Of a stretch of DNA of 64,000 nt, positions 34,530-41,978 are shown piece by piece. The notes beneath the pieces were generated by a model. The model was not told the origin of the DNA. It worked only from the letters and a program-made list of their open reading frames with translations, and searched no databases. Numbering within the stretch: the stretch's first letter is position 1; each line of letters opens with the position of its first letter. The position numbers and the translations under genes were made by a program. The DNA is from a virus: positions 1 through 64,000 of the IMG/VR virus record IMGVR_UViG_3300026521_000466. One strand, written 5' to 3'.

Positions 34530-35086
34530 GTACATATACAATTATGGGGATCGACCCTGGAACTTCGACAGTAGGAGTTGCAATATATCATTATGAAAAC
34601 AATAGGCTAACTAAAATAACAAGTGAGCTTATAGATGTATCCAAAGAGAACAACAGGCATAAGTTAAATACTCATCTTGATGTCAGGCTAACAGCTATTG
34701 CGACGGAGTTATCATTACTTTATAAAAAGTATAATCCTATTGCAGTGGCTATGGAGCATCCATTCATAAATGCTAGAAGACCAACGTCTATTATACCGCT
34801 AGCTAGGTCTATAGAGGCAATCATACACACTGCTTTATTGTTTAATCCCAATATATTCATATATAAACCAGCGCCTACAAAGATAAAAGCTTATGTAAAA
34901 GTAAAAGACTTCAAATCTAAAACTGCTGTCTTGAATGCCATGCTCGAACTTGATGAGATTAAAGGTATTATTGAAAATCCATTCTCAATATCAGAGCATG
35001 AGATAGATGGTGTAGTTATTGGATATCTTCTTCATAAACTAATAGAAGAGGCCCCGTTTATTCCATATATAGTAAGTGACAGGTAG
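34526..35086 (+). CDS. RuvC-like Holliday junction resolvase/RNase H-fold nuclease
   Basis: A 186-residue RNase H-fold nuclease. MGIDPGTSTVGVA (residues 7-19) gives the first catalytic Asp (D10); AMEHPF supplies E77; the C-terminal helix SEHEIDGVVIGYLL supplies H158 and D161, equivalent to the closing acidic pair of RuvC. This pattern fits phage RuvC-like resolvases that cut recombination junctions before packaging. It overlaps the preceding gene by four bases, and its stop codon lies inside a perfect 24-base palindrome. Confidence 0.88.
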   Translation: MSTYTIMGIDPGTSTVGVAIYHYENNRLTKITSELIDVSKENNRHKLNTHLDVRLTAIATELSLLYKKYNPIAVAMEHPFINARRPTSIIPLARSIEAIIHTALLFNPNIFIYKPAPTKIKAYVKVKDFKSKTAVLNAMLELDEIKGIIENPFSISEHEIDGVVIGYLLHKLIEEAPFIPYIVSDR

Positions 35087-35106
35087 TGGTGTATATACAC
35101 CACTAC
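35083..35106. terminator. bidirectional terminator containing both convergent stop codons
   Basis: Perfect 24-base palindrome, arms GTAGTGGTGTAT and ATACACCACTAC. It contains the last bases of the RuvC-like stop (35084-35086) and the TAG of the leftward 49-residue gene (35103-35105). Confidence 0.75.
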
Positions 35107-35252
35107 ACCGTCTTTGTTGTCATCATACTATCTTTAACTTTCTTAAACTTTGTGAGGATGTTCTTATCAGAACAATTTTTAATATGGTTATTTATTCTCT
35201 TCTCAGCCAACCGTAGTAAACGCATGATAAGAGATATGTCTTGTGTTTGCAT
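35103..35252 (-). CDS. small basic helical protein, 49 residues
   Basis: Found by reading the gap: the leftward frame from ATG at 35252 has AAAAGGATTACA immediately upstream and ends in the palindromic terminator. The product starts MQTQDISLIMRLLRLAEKR and is helical and lysine-rich with no known motif. It lies 56 bases after the 535-residue gene and is probably co-transcribed with it. Confidence 0.65.
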   Translation of the reverse strand: MQTQDISLIMRLLRLAEKRINNHIKNCSDKNILTKFKKVKDSMMTTKTV

Positions 35253-35308
35253 TGTAATCCTTTTCATGGGTGAACATTACCATTTCATTAAAAAAAGAAA
35301 CTAAGACG

Positions 35309-36916
35309 TTACACATGCCGCATAACGTCTCTAGCTACTGTTTTTATAAAGTCGTACCCATCCTTTGTATTCTTTAAATTTGCATTCTGATTTGCCAACG
35401 TCTGTTTCTCGATTTCTAACATCTTGATTATTGTAGATTGATCATTTTCAGTCTCTATGATTTTCAGCATCTTTGTGATAAGATCTATTTTACTTTTCCT
35501 TTCTATTGTTATTTTAGATAACATTATCTGCTCATGTTTTCTTCTTAGCTCTTCCAGCTTTAGCATAAACATACGCTCTTCTATACTCTCCTTTTGACCT
35601 CCGTCTTCCAATGCCTTTTGGTAACTAACATAAATATTATGCTCTTTCATCAATCGCTCAGGAATCATTACTCTTTTAAGTTCATTATGGTGATTCTTAT
35701 AAGTGATGATTATCTCTGTTTTATTGTCCTTTATACATTCTACCTTATGAATAACGCCACACATAGGGATATAAACATAATCATATTTTTCAGAGAAGGC
35801 TTTTATTTTAATTCCCTCGACACTATTGATTATGTAAACATTATCTTTTATGTGTTTATACTCGTCAGGATTCTCTGTTATCAGATAGTAGTCTGATACA
35901 AACAGTGTTTTTCTGCGAATAATGTCCTCCATACTAATATGCTTTATAAGGTACATTGAATCGTTAATTATATTCTTTTCTATCTTGCCACTTTTTATCA
36001 TCCTCTCTTTTGTGTATTTAATAAGATTTTTTACAAGACTTACATCTATTCTGTTTAACCCTGTTTTTATTTGTGTTACTGGATCTGCAATATTGCCATA
36101 CTGATCAGTGGAGTCTTTTATGACATAACTTAACTCATCTATGAACTTCTTCTGCGTAAAGAGTTCACTTTGATTGAATGTTTTTCTATAGAGCTCAATC
36201 ATATCATTTATCTTCTCAGATATTGTAAGTAAACCCCCCACATCCTTTTTACATTCGTTCAGTATAAGTCTCTCAAAGTTACTCTCCTTTATCTCGTATA
36301 TACCAAACAGACTTTCAGGGATATCTTCTTCTCTAACCTGATTATAGAGATTTGTATTTTCCACATCAGCAGCATTCATTGTTTCAAACTCTATCCCTTT
36401 AGATGCAAGTAGTGCCTCTAATACTGTATTTCTTGTTATGCGAAATTTCCCCGTTGCGTCCTTATATATATTTGGATAGTATCTTGGTATCTCATTTACA
36501 AGCCCCTCGCTATTTACCAATTCTCTATTTATATCTCCAATATAGAACCTAAAATCAAAGTTTATTTTCATATTGTTGATAATGGTTTTTATCACAGGTT
36601 CTGTATATATCATATCCCCCACACTCAACTCTTTATTTTTGGCTATTGAAATAATATCATGCCAATCTATATTGAGTATGAAATTAATGATATCTGTTCT
36701 TTTCATAAATGAGAAAATTATATTTGGCGATCCAAATACTTTATCATTATTGATTTCATGTTTTTCTTCTTCACTGTTGTCTGTCTCTTCTATAACTCCT
36801 GTCTCTATTATATTATCGAGATACTTAGATATTTTAAGATACTCGTCTGTCTTTGGAATTTCAATATTATCGAATATCTCATTTTCCAATTCGTTCACTC
36901 TTTTGTTGATCTCCAT
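35309..36916 (-). CDS. hypothetical protein, 535 residues
   Basis: No family recognised. The N-terminus is acidic and helical, a mixed region follows, residues about 370-430 contain a strand-rich segment (YDYVYIPMCGVIHKVECI), and the C-terminal 110 residues form a long coiled coil (KLEELRRKHEQIMLSK...). I tested it as the missing beta-prime C-terminal subunit and as nuclear-shell protein and saw no support. TAAGGAGCTGAG precedes the ATG; a terminator separates it from the gene upstream, so it needs its own promoter, which I could not place. Confidence 0.7.
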   Translation of the reverse strand: MEINKRVNELENEIFDNIEIPKTDEYLKISKYLDNIIETGVIEETDNSEEEKHEINNDKVFGSPNIIFSFMKRTDIINFILNIDWHDIISIAKNKELSVGDMIYTEPVIKTIINNMKINFDFRFYIGDINRELVNSEGLVNEIPRYYPNIYKDATGKFRITRNTVLEALLASKGIEFETMNAADVENTNLYNQVREEDIPESLFGIYEIKESNFERLILNECKKDVGGLLTISEKINDMIELYRKTFNQSELFTQKKFIDELSYVIKDSTDQYGNIADPVTQIKTGLNRIDVSLVKNLIKYTKERMIKSGKIEKNIINDSMYLIKHISMEDIIRRKTLFVSDYYLITENPDEYKHIKDNVYIINSVEGIKIKAFSEKYDYVYIPMCGVIHKVECIKDNKTEIIITYKNHHNELKRVMIPERLMKEHNIYVSYQKALEDGGQKESIEERMFMLKLEELRRKHEQIMLSKITIERKSKIDLITKMLKIIETENDQSTIIKMLEIEKQTLANQNANLKNTKDGYDFIKTVARDVMRHV

Positions 36917-36930
36917 CTCAGCTCCTTAAA

Positions 36931-36960
36931 GAAACCGCGGACCCTCAGGCCTGCGGTCTC
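36931..36960 (-). terminator. terminator after the 125-residue early-type gene
   Basis: GAAACCGC and GCGGTCTC form an imperfect stem around a 14-base loop, directly beyond the stop at 36962. Leftward it is followed by TTTCTTT. It isolates the short transcript starting at early-motif copy 6. Confidence 0.6.
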
Positions 36961-36961
36961 A

Positions 36962-37339
36962 TTATGTCTTTTTATTATCAAATGTTTGTGATAGCATTTT
37001 AGAATCTATAGGGAGTTCGGCTGAAGCAATGTTGCCGTTCCTCATAGTCACCTCTATTCTAAACACTATCTTTTTTGTTTTAAGTATTTTTACCAGTAAG
37101 AGGACAAATGTTTTCATTGTCATCTTTTCTCCATATATATACTCCCTCAGGTTTGTGCTGTTCAATTTCTTTTCTGACTCTGGATCGTATGATCTATTTA
37201 TATAGTCCAGAATCATGGCATCCACATTATCCACCAGACCTGCGTCCACTAAAAGTTTACGCCACAGTGTTGTTAATATCCCCCCTGCATTTTTTTCGGT
37301 AGATGGATTTAATAGGTTTTTTCTATCGTATTTTGCCAT
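36962..37339 (-). CDS. hypothetical early-type protein, 125 residues
   Basis: No family recognised. It is a basic alpha/beta protein with an internal hydrophobic helix (TFVLLLVKILKT) and a following strand pair (KIVFRIEVTM). The start is the ATG at 37339 with AAAGGAGTGACT; the frame extends two codons further via GTG. It is a single-gene unit flanked by early-motif copy 6 (35 bases upstream) and a terminator, the cleanest early transcription unit in the window. Confidence 0.72.
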   Translation of the reverse strand: MAKYDRKNLLNPSTEKNAGGILTTLWRKLLVDAGLVDNVDAMILDYINRSYDPESEKKLNSTNLREYIYGEKMTMKTFVLLLVKILKTKKIVFRIEVTMRNGNIASAELPIDSKMLSQTFDNKKT

Positions 37340-37367
37340 AGTCACTCCTTTATTATTTACTATGTAA

Positions 37368-37383
37368 CTACTATAATAATATA
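37368..37383 (-). promoter_or_regulatory. candidate leftward early promoter (copy 6)
   Basis: Leftward TATATTATTATAGTAG, 35 bases before the ATG of the 125-residue gene. The gene on its other side also runs leftward and ends here, so the element can only serve leftward transcription. Confidence 0.55.
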
Positions 37384-37391
37384 TAAATGTA

Positions 37392-37763
37392 TTATTCTAC
37401 TATATCAGAAAATGATTTTTTCAACTCTTCTAATATATGATGTATCCTTGTTAATGCATCAATATCTTTTATTGTCTTTCCTTTCTTATATTTTTTACTT
37501 AAACTCTCTATTTTAGAATAGAGATCATCAACCACCTCTTCTATATTATTAATAACATTCCCATTATAGTCTGTAAAGAACATATGTCTTTTAATATAAC
37601 GTTTGTTAAAATTTGTATAGTATATTTGCTGTAAATCATTCTCTATATTATTGAGATTATTGTGAAGTTCAAATATGTTTACGGAGTGATACTCTTTTAC
37701 AACGTTAGGGAGTGTATATGGGTTTATGATTTTTCTTTTCTTCTTTCTAAATAGTCCAAACAT
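37392..37763 (-). CDS. hypothetical protein, 123 residues
   Basis: No family recognised. Very basic N-terminus (FGLFRKKKRKIINP) followed by charged helices and a C-terminal helix pair. The ATG at 37763 has AAAGGAGGGTTG upstream; a TTG one codon earlier is less likely. A terminator lies just upstream (37819), so it is not part of the portal operon; no clear promoter seen in the 55 bases between. Confidence 0.65.
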   Translation of the reverse strand: MFGLFRKKKRKIINPYTLPNVVKEYHSVNIFELHNNLNNIENDLQQIYYTNFNKRYIKRHMFFTDYNGNVINNIEEVVDDLYSKIESLSKKYKKGKTIKDIDALTRIHHILEELKKSFSDIVE

Positions 37764-37818
37764 CAACCCTCCTTTAAATTATCAACTAATAGAAATATAA
37801 AAATAAATATAATTAACA

Positions 37819-37838
37819 CCATTCGGAAGACCGAATGG
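37819..37838 (-). terminator. terminator of the portal/inner-body operon
   Basis: Eight-bp perfect stem CCATTCGG / CCGAATGG around AAGA, followed leftward by a T/A-rich stretch. It follows the 56-residue membrane protein gene. Confidence 0.65.
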
Positions 37839-37840
37839 CA

Positions 37841-38011
37841 TTAAAGATATCCTAGAATTGCCCCAATGGGAGGGACTAACATACCAACTCCGCGCAGTAT
37901 ATAACAACCTGTTGAGCAGTATTCGTCTAGCATCAGTACTATATTATATATGTATCCTATAGAGAGAAATATACCAGATAATATATTTAATATTTTTAAT
38001 GTTTTTTTCAT
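37841..38011 (-). CDS. small membrane protein, 56 residues
   Basis: Found by reading the gap. The ATG at 38011 follows the stop of the 677-residue gene by one base, indicating coupled translation. The product starts MKKTLKILNILSGIFLSIGY, resembling a signal-anchor or membrane helix, has CSTGC near residues 32-36 and ends in a second hydrophobic segment (GMLVPPIGAILGYL). Two membrane passes with a Cys pair in the loop. Last gene of a structural operon; function unknown. Confidence 0.6.
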   Translation of the reverse strand: MKKTLKILNILSGIFLSIGYIYNIVLMLDEYCSTGCYILRGVGMLVPPIGAILGYL

Positions 38012-38012
38012 C

Positions 38013-40046
38013 TTACTGGTTTATTGTTTTACGCGCTACTTCATTTAGGAAGTAATTTTTTAATCTGTCATACTCAACCACATTTTTAGTCATTGCTAGT
38101 ACAGCACCGACGCCTACACTGATGTTAGTCTTTACATCACCTTCTGTAGTGTTTTTTCCAGCTTTCATATAGGAGAGCATAATAGGTGATCCACTGATAC
38201 CATTGCTTATTGCATTAAAGCTTTTTTCTACATCACTAATACTTTTGATATAGGCAGCTACTTTTTTATTTGTGAATTGGTCGTCTCTGATAAGTATCAA
38301 TATTTTGTTAACAACCATATTAAGTATGCCTTTTGTAACTACAGTGGTCTTTAACTCTTTTGATATCAATGCATTTTTCAACACTACGCCATCGATATCT
38401 ATGAGCTGCACCAATAGGGTAATATATGGAACATAAGTCATTCTTCCATGTTTTGCACTTTGTATACTTATATTGTAGTTTACCATAACAGCATCAATCT
38501 TTACACTCTTCCCATCATATAGACCAAGTTTATGATCGTATTTCGGTATCTTCTTATAATCAGCAGGATCAAGTATATTTATTAACTTTTGTCCGTAGTT
38601 TGTTTTTATTGCTGCTTTTGCGTCACCATTTATGTAGGACGCCAGTGTACTATTAATGCCTTGATAACCAATCATTATATCAGACAAACGTATTCCGTAG
38701 TCTTTACTAAGCACCCACAGGAAATGTAATTTAGCCAGCTCTTTATTCAATCTTAGCGGCACATCTCTTTTACCTATTTGCTCAAACAGCAATCTTGCTT
38801 TAAGTTGTGTATTTGCGGCTGTCTTTACATTGATTTGACCTATACTCTTAAGATACTTCCATGTATCATTATATTGCGATGGGGCGTAAGTACCACTCTC
38901 AAGGTTAAACAATTCTTGTAGTAGCATTGACTCTTTTTCATTATCTACGACCGGAGAGAAATCAACTGATGTGTCTGATTCCATGTTTGCATTATCAACA
39001 GAGAGAGTGTCCATAAGACTCAACGCCTTTTTGTTATAGCTATGTAATATAGAATAATAAGTTGGTGTTGCCGATAAATAGTTTCCTATAGCACGCATAT
39101 ATACATCATGATCGAGTACAGATATTTTTTTATTTTTATACCTGTCTACTATTTTGTCCATAGTCTTTTTATCTTTTATCTTTTTATTCAATTTGATAAG
39201 TTTATCTTTGAAAGATTCCATATTATCTTGCATTTTCTTATCATAATAGAATTTGAGTATTTGATGTTTCAAATCATCTTCGCTATACTCATCTGTTATT
39301 GTTATGTTATAATCTACACTCACTTTTTTAATGTAGACCAATGTGTTGTTCAGGTATTGTAGATTTAACAGATAGTATTTTATCTTATTCTCTTTCACTT
39401 TCCATGAATAGAGGACATAACGGTGAACTATCTTCTCTCCAGCGAACTCTTTTGGTATTTTTGTAATATGGATAGCTTTACTAAGAAGATCGCCCTTAAC
39501 ATTAGATTCGATCACCTTATCATCTTTCCCATCTACAATATTATTGATTTCATCATACATATCCAGTATAGTACTATCTACACCGTCTATTCCAAGACTA
39601 TCCATGTGTTTCCCAATAGCAACAATATATTTAGGAACATCTTTATCTTTTAACTTTTTGAATGCGTCTGCATTAAAGTGCTTTTCAAAACTCTCCTGTT
39701 TCTTCTCTTTGCTCTTTGGTGTTTTTTCATTACTGTTTCCGCCAAACAATTTGACGATGAAATCAATAATACTATTGATAATTTTACCGATCATTTCGGA
39801 TATAGTGCTGAATACTTCGAGGTTGCATCCGCTTAATTTCAATACCTCTTCTTTGTTAAGCTGGTATTCAAGTGATATTCTCTTGATGAGTTGTTCTGTA
39901 AATAAGGTACCGTCATTTTCCAGATTTATCACTCCTGCATTATATTTATTTTCCAAGTAATGCACTGCGTTGTCATACTTGGATATAATTGACTCTATAT
40001 CGATTGGTCGTTTTTTGGCTGCTTCTCTTAACTTTTTCATATTCAT
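38013..40046 (-). CDS. inner-body/head-type virion protein, 677 residues
   Basis: No enzymatic family recognised. Residues 60-102 (EYQLNKEEVLKL followed by a hydrophobic helix ending IVKLFGG) resemble residues 53-95 of the protein at 40880-41923 (AYQVDKDTVLAV, then KKFFTGVFGYIKRAIFF), so the two look like paralogues. The rest is long, lysine-rich and alpha/beta. It sits three genes after the portal in the same leftward operon. In phiKZ-like phages the portal region encodes inner-body proteins cleaved by the prohead protease; that role is inferred. AAAAAAGGACAATT precedes the ATG. Confidence 0.65.
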   Translation of the reverse strand: MNMKKLREAAKKRPIDIESIISKYDNAVHYLENKYNAGVINLENDGTLFTEQLIKRISLEYQLNKEEVLKLSGCNLEVFSTISEMIGKIINSIIDFIVKLFGGNSNEKTPKSKEKKQESFEKHFNADAFKKLKDKDVPKYIVAIGKHMDSLGIDGVDSTILDMYDEINNIVDGKDDKVIESNVKGDLLSKAIHITKIPKEFAGEKIVHRYVLYSWKVKENKIKYYLLNLQYLNNTLVYIKKVSVDYNITITDEYSEDDLKHQILKFYYDKKMQDNMESFKDKLIKLNKKIKDKKTMDKIVDRYKNKKISVLDHDVYMRAIGNYLSATPTYYSILHSYNKKALSLMDTLSVDNANMESDTSVDFSPVVDNEKESMLLQELFNLESGTYAPSQYNDTWKYLKSIGQINVKTAANTQLKARLLFEQIGKRDVPLRLNKELAKLHFLWVLSKDYGIRLSDIMIGYQGINSTLASYINGDAKAAIKTNYGQKLINILDPADYKKIPKYDHKLGLYDGKSVKIDAVMVNYNISIQSAKHGRMTYVPYITLLVQLIDIDGVVLKNALISKELKTTVVTKGILNMVVNKILILIRDDQFTNKKVAAYIKSISDVEKSFNAISNGISGSPIMLSYMKAGKNTTEGDVKTNISVGVGAVLAMTKNVVEYDRLKNYFLNEVARKTINQ

Positions 40047-40058
40047 AATTGTCCTTTT

Positions 40059-40883
40059 TTAATATAGTTTATGTTCATCATTCATTGTTTTGCTTTTGCC
40101 ATTAAACCTGCAAGCTGCTAAATGATTGCAGAGTTTCATAAATTTAGTCATAGCATCCACCATAAATCCACTGGCTTTTAGTGATATGGTGCCTGTGACC
40201 ATTTTGATCACTGATCTTGCATTGATGGTAAAGTTGCTTCCAGTAAAATTTACAGTGGTGATATTTACATCAAGCTTCTTATTAGCTGGGTCCCAGATTA
40301 TCTTTTCTCCATTCCCGGCATCAAATGTAACACTGCCTTTAGACATATCCATAGTAAAGTTAAATCCAATGGGCTCTCCATTGTTGGTAGGAGTTTTTAA
40401 TTGTATTCTATTTTCTAATGTAGATACAGTTAATAGGATAGATGTCTTAGAATCAAAATGTTTGCCAAAGTTCTTTTTTTTACTTTGGTCTGTATTAGAG
40501 AATGCGTATGTGACAACCTCTTTACCTTGTAAGTCAGGTTCAATATGCATGGGTTCGTAAAAGTATCTGTCCGTATCGAGTTTCTTAAACACTTCAACAG
40601 TTACACCTGCATATAACACAGGAGGAGTTATTCTATTGCTCCCTCTATTCATCCATCTTGCAGAGACTATCATGTCAGGCTCTTTTGCCGTAGCAAGAAT
40701 AATGTTGCCTTGACCATCTATTGCAGTGTCCGCTGCAATAGGGTCTTGACCTTCTTTCTTTTTCTTATACTCTTTATCCAGTGTTACATGTTCATATAAC
40801 GCTATCTCTATCTCACGCATGTCCGGTTTTGTGTCATGTATAACAACACCATGACCAACACTTATAAATTGCGGAGTCATCAT
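40059..40883 (-). CDS. baseplate spike-type protein, 274 residues
   Basis: Two beta regions. Residues about 1-130 resemble an OB-type barrel (FISVGHGVVIHDTKPDMREIEI). From about 150 to 250 short regular strands alternate with Asn/Asp/Gly turns (GSVTFDAGNGEKIIWD, KLDVNITTVNFTGSNFTINA), like the triangular beta-helix of gp5/gpV central spikes. The C-terminus turns helical with two Cys. The start overlaps the upstream stop (ATGA). A spike or needle at the tail tip is the likely role; a capsid decoration protein is an alternative. Confidence 0.55.
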   Translation of the reverse strand: MMTPQFISVGHGVVIHDTKPDMREIEIALYEHVTLDKEYKKKKEGQDPIAADTAIDGQGNIILATAKEPDMIVSARWMNRGSNRITPPVLYAGVTVEVFKKLDTDRYFYEPMHIEPDLQGKEVVTYAFSNTDQSKKKNFGKHFDSKTSILLTVSTLENRIQLKTPTNNGEPIGFNFTMDMSKGSVTFDAGNGEKIIWDPANKKLDVNITTVNFTGSNFTINARSVIKMVTGTISLKASGFMVDAMTKFMKLCNHLAACRFNGKSKTMNDEHKLY

Positions 40884-41923
40884 TTATGTACCATATTGGC
40901 CATTATACGGTTATCCCCTTTGACCTTTTTAAACAATATTTTTATAGTGCTGCCGATCATACTTACCATATCTTTGACATCAACATTATATCCAATCTCA
41001 TGTAACGCCTTCCATAATGCAGAGTCCTCTTCCTCTTTTTCAAGTTTAGCAAGTGCTTTTTCTACTTTGGCCATTGCATTCATCGAGTTTTCCATATCAC
41101 TGAGTATATCTTTCACAATAGCTGGGTGTTTTTTAACATACTCTTCCACACCTTTTATTACATTCTCTTTTGATACTTCTATATCAAGATTATATTCTAT
41201 CGGAGCTAAGGACACGATATTGTCTTTAGTGTCTCTAATTACCGCTATAAGAGATAACTTGGCTGTTCCTGATAGCGCGTTATCCTTCTCTGTAATGTTA
41301 GTTACATCAATCATAAGTAATGCTAATTCATAAGATACTTCAAGTTTCTTTTTGAAAAGAATCATTCTTTTTTCATCGGGAATGTATCGTTTAATAGCCT
41401 GTTTAAAATCCTCTGTTTTAGTTGCCCATGATAAGTCAGCGGTATCTTTAAGAGGCGTTTTCAATTTACCTTGCAGTAAAGATAGAAGCATATCAGAAAG
41501 CGCATCATCAAATCTAACGCCCATCTTGTTAAGTAGATAAAGTTCTATTTGTGTTTTTGGACGCTTTTTCACTTTTTCAATAATTGCTTCAGGAGTACAT
41601 TTGTTTAAGCTCTTTTTAATATCTTGTTTTTTCCAGAAAAAGATAGCTCTTTTTATGTACCCGAATACCCCAGTAAAGAATTTCTTTATACCATCCAGTA
41701 TTTTTGTAAATTTTCCACTTTCAAGATTTGCGACTGCAAGCACTGTATCTTTGTCTACCTGATAAGCAGACATAAGTCCACCTATCTCTTTCTCAACATT
41801 TGTCTCTTTAAAGCCGAATGTCTGTTTTGTTTTAAGGTCTAACTCTATAAACTTTGGAATGCTATGGTCTTCCAAATTGGCCTCTTCCATGGCCAATTCA
41901 TACCCTTCTAACATATTATCCAT
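40880..41923 (-). CDS. inner-body/head-type virion protein, 347 residues
   Basis: Related in its N-terminal module to 38013-40046 (see residues 53-95) and otherwise helical and lysine-rich, with a C-terminal amphipathic helix (MVSMIGSTIKILFKKVKG). The frame is open to 41947 but AAAAGGATATAAG before the ATG at 41923 marks the start. It directly follows the portal gene. An inner-body or ejected internal head protein is inferred from synteny with phiKZ. Confidence 0.65.
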   Translation of the reverse strand: MDNMLEGYELAMEEANLEDHSIPKFIELDLKTKQTFGFKETNVEKEIGGLMSAYQVDKDTVLAVANLESGKFTKILDGIKKFFTGVFGYIKRAIFFWKKQDIKKSLNKCTPEAIIEKVKKRPKTQIELYLLNKMGVRFDDALSDMLLSLLQGKLKTPLKDTADLSWATKTEDFKQAIKRYIPDEKRMILFKKKLEVSYELALLMIDVTNITEKDNALSGTAKLSLIAVIRDTKDNIVSLAPIEYNLDIEVSKENVIKGVEEYVKKHPAIVKDILSDMENSMNAMAKVEKALAKLEKEEEDSALWKALHEIGYNVDVKDMVSMIGSTIKILFKKVKGDNRIMANMVHK

Positions 41924-41978
41924 CTTATATCCTTTTATATTACTCATTCATTAAAAATCTGTGGATGTCATTGCCTAT

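Noticed and set aside
35086-35304. Rightward 72-codon hydrophobic frame after the RuvC-like gene
   Set aside because: It is the shadow of the leftward 49-residue gene, which has a proper ribosome binding site; the rightward frame has none and crosses the terminator.
35309-36916. The 535-residue protein as missing beta-prime C-terminal subunit or nuclear-shell protein
   Set aside because: No trigger-loop, bridge-helix or other recognisable motif; the coiled-coil C-terminus does not fit.
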